64,000 nt of DNA, from positions 4,459,001-4,523,000 of the forward strand of contig NZ_CP155567.1 of NCBI RefSeq assembly GCF_039696035.1. The letters are read 5' to 3'. The DNA is from Microbulbifer sp. SAOS-129_SWC. GTDB lineage: Bacteria; Pseudomonadota; Gammaproteobacteria; Pseudomonadales; Cellvibrionaceae. Positions 52,342-61,098 of the stretch are shown here, in pieces. A program made the translations under genes and the position numbers. How positions within the stretch are numbered: the first letter of the stretch is position 1; every line of letters begins with the position of its first letter. The notes under the pieces were generated by a model. The model did no database searches. It was not told where the DNA came from and saw only the letters and a program-made list of their open reading frames with translations.

Positions 52342-54600
52342 TCAGGCCAATTCCTGTGCGTCCATATCCACGGCCCAGCGCAGGCGCCGGTTCTTGTTGC
52401 CCTCGGCCCACTGGCAGAAGCGCGCCAGCAGCGGCTGCAGGACGCCGCGCTTGTCGGCGGTGATCTGCAGGTAGAAGCGGAAGCGGCCGGACTTGCGCTC
52501 CAGCAGCGCCGGCACCGGCCCTAAATAGGCGAGTTCCGGCGACGGCGGCGCCAGCGTCTGCATCTGCGCGCGCGCCTGCTGCAGGAATTCCTCTGCCCAG
52601 CGCGGCTCTTCGCATTCCGCGCGCACCAGCGCCATGGCGCGCAGCGGCGGCAGCTGCGCGGTGGCGCGATCCTGCAACAGCTGCCGCGCGAAGGGGCCGT
52701 AACCGCGCTCCAGCAGCAACTGCAGCAGCGGATGTTCGGGGAAGCGACTCTGCACCAGCACGCGCCCGGCCAGGTCGCCGCGGCCGGCGCGACCGGCCAC
52801 CTGTTCCAGCAATTGACCGGTGCGCTCGGGGGCGCGGAAGTCGGCGCTGAACAGGCCGCCGTCGGCGTCCTGGATCACCACCAGCGTGACCCGCGGCAGG
52901 TGGTGGCCCTTGGCCAGCATCTGCGTGCCCAGCAACAGGCAGGGCTCGCCGTCGCGCGCGGGGGCCAGCAGCCGGTCGAGGGCCTGCTTGCTGGCGGTGG
53001 TGTCGCGGTCGACGCGGATCACCGGGAAGTCGGCGAAGCGCCGCGCGAGCAGCTCTTCGCTGCGTTCGGTGCCGCCGCCGAGCGCGGACAGCGAGCGGCT
53101 GTGGCACTGCGGGCAGCTCTCTACCAGGGGCCGGCGATAGTCGCAGTGGTGGCAGCGCAGCTGGCGACTCCGCCGGTGCATGGTGAGCTTGCTGGAGCAG
53201 TGCGGGCAGTCGGCCAGCCAGCCGCAGTCATCGCAGGTGAGCGCGGGGGCGAAGCCGCGGCGGTTGATAAACACCAGCACCTGTTCACCACGCGCGAGGG
53301 TGTCGCCGATATGGCGCAGCACCTGCGGCGCGAAGCCCTCTTCGAGCGGCTGGCCGAGGGTCGGCACCACCGAGATCTGCGGCGGGCGCGCGTTGCCGGC
53401 GCGATTCCGCAGGCGCAGGTGCTGATAGCGCCCGGACAGGGCGTTGTGCAGGCTCTCCAGCGACGGCGTGGCGGAGCCCAGCAGCACCGGAACGCCGGCA
53501 TTGCGGCCCAGCACCAGCGACAGGTCGCGGGCGGAGTAGCGCACGCCGTCCTGCTGCTTGAAGGAGCCGTCGTGCTCCTCGTCGATAATCACCGCGCCCA
53601 GCCGGGGCAGCGGGGTCAGGATCGCCGAGCGGGTGCCGATCACGATATCGGCGGTACCCATGGCGGCGGACAGCCAGGCCTGGGCGCGCTCGCCCTCGGC
53701 CAGGCCCGAGTGCAGCGCGGCGATGTTGTGTTCGGGAAAGCGCGCAGCGATGCGGCGCAGGGTCTGCGGGGTGAGACCAATCTCCGGCACCATCAACAGC
53801 GCCTGGCGGCCGGCGGCCAGCACCCGCGCCATCAGGCGCAGGTAGACCTCGGTCTTGCCGCTGCCGGTGGTGCCCTCGAGCAGCGACGCGGAGAAACCCT
53901 CGGCGGGAATCGCCTCCAGCACCTGCTGCTGCTCTTCATTTAACTGAGGTGGCGCGGCGGCTTCGGTGTTGTCGTCAATCACCGGCGGCGGCACCGTGGG
54001 CCCGGCGGTCCAGTCCACCAGGCCGCGCTCGCCCAGCGCGCGGATCACCGCGGTGGAGTGCCCGAGCACCTTCAGCTGGGTGCGACTCTCGCGGCCGCGC
54101 TGCAATAACAGTTGCAGCAGCGCCTGCTGCTTGGGCGCGCGGGCCAGGGCGGTGTCCGGCAGGCCCTTGCCCTCGGTGGTCAGTTGCAGCCACTGTTCGG
54201 CCCAATGGTCGGCGGGCTTGCCCTTGCGCAGGGCGGCGGGCAGGGCGGCAGCATACAGCTCGCCCGGCGGCGCCTGGTAGTAGTCGGCGGCCCAGTGCAG
54301 GAAGGCGCGGCTGCGCGCGTCGAACAGCGGCACGCTGTCGATCTGCGCCAGCGCCGGCTTCAGCCGGGCGTGCGGTGACTCGGCAACCACGTCCACCAGC
54401 ACCGCCACCAGTTTGCGCCCGCCAAACGGCACCCACAGGCGCTGGCCGGGGACCAGACTGGCCGGTTCCACTCCCGCCGGTGGCAGGTAGTCGAACAGGC
54501 GCCGCAGCGGTACCGGTACCGCCAGGCGCAGAATCGCCGCATTTCCCCCGTCGATGGCCAAGTCACTCCTCCGTACTACCGCTGGCTCGAAAAGGCGCAT
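52342..54600 (-). CDS. priA: Primosomal replication-restart helicase PriA
   Basis: 752 residues. An N-terminal 3'-DNA-binding domain (about 1-200) precedes the helicase core with Walker A GTTGSGKT at 243-250 and the DEEH box near 344. The zinc region is intact: 'CDDCGWLADCPHCSSKL' then 'CHHCDYRRPLVESCPQC'. It reloads DnaB at stalled forks. The gene is divergent from rpmE. In Pseudomonas argS lies between priA and the SPOR gene; here only about 107 bases separate them. Confidence 0.96.
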   Translation of the reverse strand: MRLFEPAVVRRSDLAIDGGNAAILRLAVPVPLRRLFDYLPPAGVEPASLVPGQRLWVPFGGRKLVAVLVDVVAESPHARLKPALAQIDSVPLFDARSRAFLHWAADYYQAPPGELYAAALPAALRKGKPADHWAEQWLQLTTEGKGLPDTALARAPKQQALLQLLLQRGRESRTQLKVLGHSTAVIRALGERGLVDWTAGPTVPPPVIDDNTEAAAPPQLNEEQQQVLEAIPAEGFSASLLEGTTGSGKTEVYLRLMARVLAAGRQALLMVPEIGLTPQTLRRIAARFPEHNIAALHSGLAEGERAQAWLSAAMGTADIVIGTRSAILTPLPRLGAVIIDEEHDGSFKQQDGVRYSARDLSLVLGRNAGVPVLLGSATPSLESLHNALSGRYQHLRLRNRAGNARPPQISVVPTLGQPLEEGFAPQVLRHIGDTLARGEQVLVFINRRGFAPALTCDDCGWLADCPHCSSKLTMHRRSRQLRCHHCDYRRPLVESCPQCHSRSLSALGGGTERSEELLARRFADFPVIRVDRDTTASKQALDRLLAPARDGEPCLLLGTQMLAKGHHLPRVTLVVIQDADGGLFSADFRAPERTGQLLEQVAGRAGRGDLAGRVLVQSRFPEHPLLQLLLERGYGPFARQLLQDRATAQLPPLRAMALVRAECEEPRWAEEFLQQARAQMQTLAPPSPELAYLGPVPALLERKSGRFRFYLQITADKRGVLQPLLARFCQWAEGNKNRRLRWAVDMDAQELA

Positions 54601-54640
54601 GATAACGCAGTTCGGCGGACCCGCTGTTCCGTGATAGTGC

Positions 54641-54669
54641 TTGAACCGCGGGGCTAATCTGATTAGTAT
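54641..54669 (+). promoter_or_regulatory. Candidate sigma70 promoter for rpmE
   Basis: TTGAAC at 54641-54646 and TAGTAT at 54664-54669 are 17 bases apart, each matching the consensus at four of six positions. It would give a leader of about 90 bases before rpmE. Confidence 0.4.
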
Positions 54670-54675
54670 GCGCCG

Positions 54676-54767
54676 ACTTTTTACACAGCCCGGGGAGTCA
54701 TCCCCTGAACCAAAGACGACTCCGTGCTCGGCAACAGATCGAGTGGCGGGCTCGAGCAGAGGCCATC
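54676..54767 (+). promoter_or_regulatory. Possible L31 leader region of rpmE
   Basis: The transcribed leader before rpmE contains the small hairpin GGGGA-GTCA-TCCCC at about 54693-54706 and a second pairing candidate downstream. Autoregulatory L31 leaders have been described in gammaproteobacteria; whether this one belongs to that class I cannot verify. Confidence 0.3.
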
Positions 54768-54980
54768 ATGAAGACAGAAATCCATCCGAATTACGTAGAC
54801 GTTACCGCAACCTGTTCCTGCGGCAACTCCATCAAGACCCGCTCCACTCTGGGCAAGGACATCCAGCTGGACGTCTGCTCACAGTGCCACCCGTTCTACA
54901 CCGGCAAGCAGCGCGAAGCCAGCACCGGTGGCCGCGTGGACCGCTTCAAGAAGCGTTTCGGCAGCCGTATCGGCAAGTAA
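54768..54980 (+). CDS. rpmE: Ribosomal protein L31 (zinc-binding form)
   Basis: 70 residues with all zinc ligands, CSC near residue 16 and CSQC near 37, so this is the C+ form that needs Zn2+. '[30 protein letters not shown]' is the conserved core. AGAGG lies upstream of the ATG. An intrinsic terminator starts about 40 bases after its stop, inside the next gene. Confidence 0.97.
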   Translation: MKTEIHPNYVDVTATCSCGNSIKTRSTLGKDIQLDVCSQCHPFYTGKQREASTGGRVDRFKKRFGSRIGK

Positions 54981-55009
54981 GTTCTGGCTGCGCCAGCGAG
55001 CGCCGCTCC

Positions 55010-55822
55010 ATGAACGCGAAAAAGGCACCCCGGGTTTCCCGCGGTGCCTTTTTTTGTGTCCTGCTGCTGGCGCTGGGCACAGGTTTGCCGGCGCTGGCCG
55101 ACTGCGGCGATGCCGCGACCGCGACACGGGCCCGACTGCAGCGGGTTATCGACGGCGACACCCTGGTGCTGGCGAGTGGCGAGCACCTGCGCCTGATCGG
55201 CGTCAACACGCCGGAGCTGGCGCACCGCGGGCGGCCGGCGCAGCCGCTGGCGCAGACCGCGCGCCACTTTACCCGCGACTTCCTCGACGGCGGTGACATC
55301 CGCATCGCCTATGGCCGCGATCGCCGCGACCACTACGGGCGCCTGCTGGCGCATGTCTACAACCACCGTGGCGAGAGCCTCGAGGCAGCGCTGCTCGACG
55401 CCGGGCTGGCCTTCCATATCGCCATAGCACCCAACCTGTCGCTGGCACAGTGCCTGTCCGCCAGCGAGGAGCGCGCGCGCCACCGCGGTATCGGCGTGTG
55501 GGCGCCGGGCGCCTGGCCGGTGCTGCGCGCGGCGGCGGTGCGTCCCGGCGACGGCGGCTTTGTGCTGCTGCGCGGGCGGGTCGTCAAGGTGGCGCGCAGC
55601 CGCCGCGCCACCTGGCTGGAACTGGACGGCCCGGTGGCGCTGCGACTCGCCAACAGCGGGGATTCTGGCCAGCTGGTGCGGCGCAAATGGCAAGGCAGGC
55701 AAATAGAGGTGAAAGGCTGGCTGGTGGACCGGGGCACGAAATATACATCCCGAAATCCCCGCAATAAACGCTGGTTTATTGCCGTGGATTCCGAATTTAC
55801 CATCGAAATTAGTAGGAAATAA
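55010..55822 (+). CDS. Secreted thermonuclease-family protein (SNase-like)
   Basis: 270 residues with a signal peptide ending at ALADC near residue 31. The mature domain is SNase-like: 'RLQRVIDGDTLVLASGEHLRLIGVNTPEL' (catalytic Asp and the metal-binding Asp/Thr), 'RRDHYGRLLAHVY' (Arg). Staphylococcal-nuclease relatives cut DNA and RNA with Ca2+. A C-terminal OB-like part (about 180-270) follows. Codons 4-14 form the stem of an intrinsic terminator, discussed separately. The order rpmE-nuclease-malic enzyme matches Pseudomonas. Confidence 0.88.
   Translation: MNAKKAPRVSRGAFFCVLLLALGTGLPALADCGDAATATRARLQRVIDGDTLVLASGEHLRLIGVNTPELAHRGRPAQPLAQTARHFTRDFLDGGDIRIAYGRDRRDHYGRLLAHVYNHRGESLEAALLDAGLAFHIAIAPNLSLAQCLSASEERARHRGIGVWAPGAWPVLRAAAVRPGDGGFVLLRGRVVKVARSRRATWLELDGPVALRLANSGDSGQLVRRKWQGRQIEVKGWLVDRGTKYTSRNPRNKRWFIAVDSEFTIEISRK
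55021..55053 (+). terminator. Intrinsic terminator embedded in the nuclease signal-peptide codons
   Basis: AAAGGCACCCCGGG and its near-complement around TTT, with one bulge on each side, followed by seven Ts. It would end rpmE transcripts within the first 15 codons of the nuclease gene, unless a ribosome is already translating that gene. Confidence 0.85.
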
Positions 55823-55942
55823 CCCCTTCGGCCCGCGCCTCGTCTTGTGGCGACAAGCCGCTCTCGGTTATTCTCAGCGCCCCCGCAGTCACCGGGCGGA
55901 ACCCAGAAGTCCGCTCGCAGTATTCAGAGAGAAGTTGCCAAG

Positions 55943-57196
55943 ATGACGGACTCATTGCGCCAGGCGGCGCTCGACTACCACGCGCTGCCGACGCCCGGAA
56001 AATTGTCGGTAGAGCTGACCACCCCCGCCCAGACTCAGGAAGACCTGTCCCTGGCCTACAGTCCGGGCGTTGCCGAACCGGTGCGCGAAATCGCCAAGGA
56101 TCCTGAGGCGGCGTATAAATACACCGGCAAGGGCAACCTGGTGGCGGTGATCTCCAACGGCAGTGCGATCCTCGGCCTCGGCAACCTGGGACCGCTGGCC
56201 TCCAAGCCGGTGATGGAGGGCAAGTCGCTGCTGTTCAAGCGCTTTGCCGATATCAACTCGGTGGATATCGAGGTGGACGCCAACAGCCCGGAGCACTTTA
56301 TCCAGACGGTGTCCGCCATCGCCAATACCTTCGGCGGTATCAACCTCGAGGACATCAAGGCGCCGGAGTGTTTCCATATCGAGGAGGCACTGATCGAGCG
56401 CTGCCCGGTGCCGGTATTCCACGACGACCAGCACGGCACTGCCATCGTCACCGTGGCCGGCATGCTCAACGCGCTGGAGATCCAGGGCAAGCAGATCAAG
56501 GACGTGCGTATCGTCTGCCTCGGCGCCGGTGCCGCCGCCACCGCCTGCTGCAAGCTGCTGCTGGCCGCCGGTGCGCGCAAGGAGCAGATCACCATGCTCG
56601 ACAGCCGCGGCGTCATCCACGCCGGGCGCACCGATATCAATGCCTACAAGGGCGAGTGGGCGCGCGACACCGAAATGCGCACACTGGACGACGCCATCGA
56701 GGGCGCCGACGTGTTCCTCGGTGTGTCCGGCCCCGATCTGTTGTCCGCCGAACAACTGACACGCATGGCGCCGCGCCCGGTGGTGTTCGCCTGCTCCAAT
56801 CCCAGCCCGGAGATCGCCCCGGAGCTGGCCCACAGTGTGCGCGATGACCTGATCATGGCCACCGGCCGCTCGGACTACCCGAACCAGGTCAACAACGTGC
56901 TGTGCTTCCCGTTTATCTTCCGCGGTGCCCTGGATGTACGTGCAGTGCGTATCAACGAGGCGATGAAGCTGGCGGCGATCGAGGCGATCCGCAGCATCGC
57001 GCGCCGCGAGGTACCCGAGGCGGTGCGCGCCGGCTATGGCGGTATCGAACTGGCATTCGGGCCGGACTACATCCTGCCCAAGCCCATCGATCCGCGCCTG
57101 CTGCCGGAAGTGGCGGCGGCGGTGGCCCGCGCCGCGGTGGACAGTGGTGCCGCACGGCTGCCATACCCGCAGCACTACCCGCTGACAGAGCTCTGA
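55943..57196 (+). CDS. Malic enzyme, single-domain form
   Basis: 417 residues, without the phosphotransacetylase domain of the long MaeB type. Motifs: 'PTPGKLSVELTTPAQTQEDLSLAYSPGVAEP', 'GNLGPLASKPVMEGKSLLFKRFADI', 'VFHDDQHGTAIVTVAGMLNAL', and the nucleotide-binding 'CLGAGAAATACCKLLL'. It converts malate to pyruvate and CO2 with NAD(P)+. The ATG at 55943 is preferred to one 32 codons upstream because homology starts there. Confidence 0.95.
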   Translation: MTDSLRQAALDYHALPTPGKLSVELTTPAQTQEDLSLAYSPGVAEPVREIAKDPEAAYKYTGKGNLVAVISNGSAILGLGNLGPLASKPVMEGKSLLFKRFADINSVDIEVDANSPEHFIQTVSAIANTFGGINLEDIKAPECFHIEEALIERCPVPVFHDDQHGTAIVTVAGMLNALEIQGKQIKDVRIVCLGAGAAATACCKLLLAAGARKEQITMLDSRGVIHAGRTDINAYKGEWARDTEMRTLDDAIEGADVFLGVSGPDLLSAEQLTRMAPRPVVFACSNPSPEIAPELAHSVRDDLIMATGRSDYPNQVNNVLCFPFIFRGALDVRAVRINEAMKLAAIEAIRSIARREVPEAVRAGYGGIELAFGPDYILPKPIDPRLLPEVAAAVARAAVDSGAARLPYPQHYPLTEL

Positions 57197-57212
57197 CAGA
57201 CCCGTTCCTGTC

Positions 57213-57277
57213 CGTAATGCTGAACACTTGAGGGGTTTCGTAGCAGTGGCCGCTACGGCCCGGTGAGCAGCATTACG
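57213..57277. repeat. Nested inverted repeat after the malic enzyme gene
   Basis: CGTAATGCTG at 57213-57222 pairs with its complement at 57268-57277, and within this CGTAGC and GCTACG near 57239-57256 form a second stem. No clear T-run follows. It may be a stabilising 3' structure or a dispersed repeat. Confidence 0.55.
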
Positions 57278-57396
57278 CTCCGGCATTTCGCCCCACGCGG
57301 GCGACATCCGAGCGCGCCAATCACCGCGTTTCTTGAGCGCCATTGCCCCCGCCGCTACACTGCCCACCAGTTACAGAAGCAAAGTTGTTCTACCGC

Positions 57397-57828
57397 ATGA
57401 CTCACGTCTACGTGCTGACCAATCAGAACCGGCAATTCCTGAGCAAAAGCAACGAGTGGATCGACGGCCGCGAGGCGAGCCGCCTGTTCCGCACCGAGCA
57501 CAAGGATGTCGCCATCAACCAGATGTTCGAGGCCAATACCCGCAACGTGAGCCTGCGCATCGAGCTGCTGCAGTGCGAGCTGGGCCCCAAGAACCAGCCG
57601 CAGGTGCCGGAAGACGCGCTGGGCGAACCGGTGGCCGCCGGAGAACCGGAAATCGAGCCGGGTGGCCCGGAGGAAATACCGCCGGAGAGCAACCCGGAGG
57701 TCGCTCCCGAGACGGCCCCGGAAGTCGCGCCCGAGCCAGCGCCGGAAGTGACGCCGGACGAGCCGCCGGAGGTCGATCCCGAGCAGCCGCAAGAGGGCGC
57801 GGCCAGCTCAGGTGCGCTCATGGGTTGA
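57397..57828 (+). CDS. Protein with Pro/Glu-rich tail, unknown function
   Basis: 143 residues. The first ~75 form a compact alpha/beta segment, 'THVYVLTNQNRQFLSKSNEWIDGREASRLFRTEHKDVAINQMFEANTRNVSLRIEL', without signal peptide or membrane helix. The rest is low-complexity, rich in Pro and Glu with repeats of 'APE' and 'PEV' (about 100-135). I start at the ATG at 57397. The gene lies between malic enzyme and gshA. No family is recognised. Confidence 0.6.
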   Translation: MTHVYVLTNQNRQFLSKSNEWIDGREASRLFRTEHKDVAINQMFEANTRNVSLRIELLQCELGPKNQPQVPEDALGEPVAAGEPEIEPGGPEEIPPESNPEVAPETAPEVAPEPAPEVTPDEPPEVDPEQPQEGAASSGALMG

Positions 57829-57933
57829 GAAAAGCGGCGCCGATCCCCATATCCGCCAGATCCGCGGCCACATGCTGGCATCCGTACAGCGCCGACGATC
57901 GTTAAAACGTCGGCAGCCCCCAAGGAGATTCGA

Positions 57934-59514
57934 GTGCCCAACCCCCACCTGGCCGCCCTGCGCCAACCCCAGACGCTGCAACTGCTTAAAGGCATTCGCC
58001 GCGGTATCGAGAAAGAGAGCCTGCGCGTTGCGCCGGATGGCACCCTGGCGCAGACACCCCACGGTGCGGCGCTGGGTTCGGCGCTGACCCACCCGCTGAT
58101 CACCACCGATTTTTCCGAGGCGCTGCTCGAGTTCATCACCCCGCCGGAGGCCACCCCGGAAGCCGCGCTGGAAATCCTCGACCGCATTCACCGTTACACC
58201 TACGGCCAGATCGGCGATGAGCGCCTGTGGGTCAACAGCATGCCGTGCCGGGTCGGCGCCGACGGCGATATACCGGTGGCGCGCTACGGCAGCTCGCACA
58301 GCGGCCAGATGAAGACCATCTACCGGCTGGGGCTGGGCCTGCGCTACGGCCGCGCGATGCAGACCATCGCCGGTATCCACTACAACTTTTCCCTGCCGGA
58401 CGAGTTCTGGTCCTGGCTGCACGAGCGCGAGGGCTCCAGCGAGGACCTCGGCAACTTCAAGACGCGCCGTTACTTCGACCTGATCCGCAATTTCCGCCGC
58501 TACTACTGGCTGCTGCTGTACCTGTTCGGCGCCGCGCCGGCGGTGTGCGGCTCCTTTGTGGAGGGGCGCGAGCACAGCCTGCAACCGTTCGGCGACGGCC
58601 GCACACTGCATGCGCCCCACGCCACTTCACTGCGCATGGGCGACCTGGGCTACAACAGCGACGCACAGCAGTCGCTGATCGTCTGTTACAACGACCTGCC
58701 CAGCTACCTGTCCACCCTGTGCTCGGCGATCAGCCGGCCCTACCCGGACTATCACACCCTGGGCGTGAAGGACACGGACGGCCACTACCAGCAGCTGTCC
58801 ACCGGGCTGCTGCAGATCGAAAACGAATTCTATTCGCCGATTCGACCCAAGAACCCGGCGCAGATGGGCGAGACCGCACTGTCGGCGCTGGACAACCGCG
58901 GCGTGGAATACATCGAGGTGCGCTGCCTCGACCTGAATCCGTTTGCGCCGCTGGGTATCGACGCGCAGCAGATGCGCTTCCTCGACGGCTTCCTGCTGCA
59001 CTGCCTGCTGGCGCCGAGCCCCAAGACCGACGATGCCGACTACCGCGCGGTACAGGAGAACCAGAACCGTATCGTCTACCGCGGCCGCGACCCGGAGTTG
59101 CAGCTGATCTACAACGGCAGCGAGAAAAAACTCACCGACTGGGCCGGCGAATTGCTCGACGCCATTGCGCCGCTCGCCGAACTGCTCGACACGGCCTGGG
59201 GCGGCGACCGCTACCACGGCGCCGTCGAAGCGCAGCGGGCCAAGGTGAAGGGCGCAGTGCCGACACCGGCGGCGCAGATGCTGGCGGAAATGGCAGCGCG
59301 CGGGCAGAGCTTCTTCGCCTGGGCTTCTGACAAAGCCGAACAGCACCGCAACTATTTCCTCGAACGGCCGCTCGACACCGGTGAGCAAGAGCATTTTGCC
59401 GCGCTGGCCGCCGAGTCCCTGCGCCAACAGAAAGCCGTCGAAGACGCGGATACGGGCAGCTTTGAGGATTTCCTCGGCAAATACTACGCCCAGTACACCT
59501 TCTGCCAGCGCTGA
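57934..59514 (+). CDS. gshA: Glutamate-cysteine ligase
   Basis: 526 residues, class I GshA. The start 'GIRRGIEKESLRVAPDGTLAQTPH' holds the ATP/glutamate Glu, with 'TTDFSEALLEFITPP', 'HYNFSLPDEFW', and 'ENEFYSPIRPK'. It makes gamma-glutamylcysteine, the first step of glutathione synthesis. It starts at a GTG preceded by AAGGAG. Next comes acpH after 20 bases. Confidence 0.95.
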   Translation: MPNPHLAALRQPQTLQLLKGIRRGIEKESLRVAPDGTLAQTPHGAALGSALTHPLITTDFSEALLEFITPPEATPEAALEILDRIHRYTYGQIGDERLWVNSMPCRVGADGDIPVARYGSSHSGQMKTIYRLGLGLRYGRAMQTIAGIHYNFSLPDEFWSWLHEREGSSEDLGNFKTRRYFDLIRNFRRYYWLLLYLFGAAPAVCGSFVEGREHSLQPFGDGRTLHAPHATSLRMGDLGYNSDAQQSLIVCYNDLPSYLSTLCSAISRPYPDYHTLGVKDTDGHYQQLSTGLLQIENEFYSPIRPKNPAQMGETALSALDNRGVEYIEVRCLDLNPFAPLGIDAQQMRFLDGFLLHCLLAPSPKTDDADYRAVQENQNRIVYRGRDPELQLIYNGSEKKLTDWAGELLDAIAPLAELLDTAWGGDRYHGAVEAQRAKVKGAVPTPAAQMLAEMAARGQSFFAWASDKAEQHRNYFLERPLDTGEQEHFAALAAESLRQQKAVEDADTGSFEDFLGKYYAQYTFCQR

Positions 59515-59534
59515 CCACCTGACGGGCCCACCCA

Positions 59535-60134
59535 GTGAACTATCTCGCCCACCTGCTACTGTCCGGATCCGACCCGGACTGGCGCCTGGGCGGGCTGCTG
59601 GGGGATTTCGTCAAGGGCCCGCTGGTGGGGGAGCGCCCCGCCGCCATCGAAGCGGGTATCCGCCTGCACCGGCGCATCGACGCCGGCACAGACGCGCACC
59701 CCGCCTACCGCGCCGCCCTCACCCTGCTGGATCCACACTGGCGCCGCTACGCCGGCATCGCACTGGACATCTGGTTCGATCACCTGCTCGCGCGAAAGTG
59801 GCCACAGCGCTGCCCGCAGCCGCTGGACGACTTCTGTGACCAATGTTGGCGGGACTTTCACGCCCGCAGCCGGTATATTCCGCCGCGCGCGCAGGCGTTT
59901 GTCGCCCGCGCCGAGCAATTTAAACTGTTGCAGGGTTACCGCGAGCGCGAGGTCATCGAACGCACGCTGGCACGCGTCGGCCAGCGGCTGCGCCGGCCGG
60001 TTGCGCTGGAGGAATTGCTGCCGCAACTGGTGGCCGGCGGCGCGCCGCTCGAGCGCCACTTCGAGCAACTGTTTGACGATCTCGAGCGCGAAGCCGCCCG
60101 TTTTCGGCAGCGAAGCAACATTGGACAGGAATAG
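59535..60134 (+). CDS. acpH: ACP phosphodiesterase
   Basis: 199 residues. The HD-like family signature is complete: 'MNYLAHLLLSGSDPDWRLGGLLGDFVKGP', 'GIRLHRRIDAGTDAHP', and 'GIALDIWFDHLLARKW'. It releases phosphopantetheine from acyl carrier protein. It follows gshA closely and precedes dsbB by 16 bases. Confidence 0.93.
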   Translation: MNYLAHLLLSGSDPDWRLGGLLGDFVKGPLVGERPAAIEAGIRLHRRIDAGTDAHPAYRAALTLLDPHWRRYAGIALDIWFDHLLARKWPQRCPQPLDDFCDQCWRDFHARSRYIPPRAQAFVARAEQFKLLQGYREREVIERTLARVGQRLRRPVALEELLPQLVAGGAPLERHFEQLFDDLEREAARFRQRSNIGQE

Positions 60135-60150
60135 CAGGATCCAATAACTC

Positions 60151-60642
60151 ATGAACCTACCCAATCCGCGCCTTACTTTTCTGCTGGTTTTTCTCGCCGT
60201 CATCTTTCTACTCGGCGCCGCCATGTATCTCGAATTCGCGCGGGGACTGGAGCCCTGCCCGCTGTGTATCAGCCAGCGGGTGATGCTGCTGGGCGTGGGT
60301 CTGGTATCACTGGTGGCTTTCCTGCACAACCCGGCGACCATCGGCCGGCGTATCTACGGGCTGCTGGTGTCCCTGTCGGCGATGGGCGGCCTCTACTTCG
60401 CCGGCCGCCAGCTGTGGCTGCAGAGCCTGCCACCGGACGAGGTGCCCGCCTGCGGCCCCGGCATCACTTACATGATCGACTCCTTTCCGATGGCCGATGT
60501 GTTCAAGGCCCTGCTGACCGGCGATGGCAACTGCGCCGAGATCAAGTGGACCTGGCTCGGCCTGACGATTCCCGGCTGGTCCGCGGTGGGCTTCGCCGGC
60601 ATCATCGCTTTCGGCGCCTGGCAGGCGTTCCGCAAGCGCTGA
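60151..60642 (+). CDS. dsbB: Disulfide bond formation protein DsbB
   Basis: 163 residues with four helices. The first CxxC (CPLC, Cys36/Cys39) follows 'GLEP' and the second pair is Cys101 and Cys128 in periplasmic loop 2. DsbB reoxidises DsbA (encoded at 34.4 kb) and passes electrons to quinone. Confidence 0.95.
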   Translation: MNLPNPRLTFLLVFLAVIFLLGAAMYLEFARGLEPCPLCISQRVMLLGVGLVSLVAFLHNPATIGRRIYGLLVSLSAMGGLYFAGRQLWLQSLPPDEVPACGPGITYMIDSFPMADVFKALLTGDGNCAEIKWTWLGLTIPGWSAVGFAGIIAFGAWQAFRKR

Positions 60643-60696
60643 TCCACTCCGGGGCGCGCCGCGCCCCGGACACCGATACCCTCGCGCCCCGCACCC

Positions 60697-61098
60697 ATGC
60701 GTTTGTCCTCCCTGCATCAACCGCTGCGCAGCGCCGGCCACTGGCTCGCCGGTGCCGCGGCACTGTGCGCCTGCAACCTGCTCGGGCAGAAAATCAGCGA
60801 CGCGCTGGCACTGCCGGTACCCGGCTCGGTGGTGGGCATGCTGATCCTGCTGATCGCGCTGATGCTGTACGGCGGTATACCGCGCGGCGTCGGCATGGTC
60901 AGCGGCCAGCTGCTGCGCCTGCTGGCGCTGCTGTTTCTGCCCGCGGCGGTGGGGATCTATTTCGTGCGCGATCTTTCCGCGCGGGACTGGCTCGGCCTGC
61001 TCGCCGCCACCACGGTGGGCACCCTGCTCAGCCTGACGCTGTGCGCACTGCTGCTGAAAAAACTGCTCGGCACAGAGGGCGGCGAACGCGATGACTGA
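60697..61098 (+). CDS. CidA/LrgA-family membrane protein
   Basis: 133 residues with four helices and the family's 'LPVPGSVVGMLILLIALML' and 'FLPAAVGIYF'. CidA/LrgA proteins form oligomers that affect murein hydrolase export or metabolite transport. It overlaps the CidB/LrgB gene by eight bases. Confidence 0.9.
   Translation: MRLSSLHQPLRSAGHWLAGAAALCACNLLGQKISDALALPVPGSVVGMLILLIALMLYGGIPRGVGMVSGQLLRLLALLFLPAAVGIYFVRDLSARDWLGLLAATTVGTLLSLTLCALLLKKLLGTEGGERDD

Noticed and set aside
52235..53107. Upstream extension of the SPOR protein frame into priA
   Set aside because: The extension is an Arg/Ala/Pro-rich out-of-frame reading of priA; the basic start plus membrane anchor begins at 52234.
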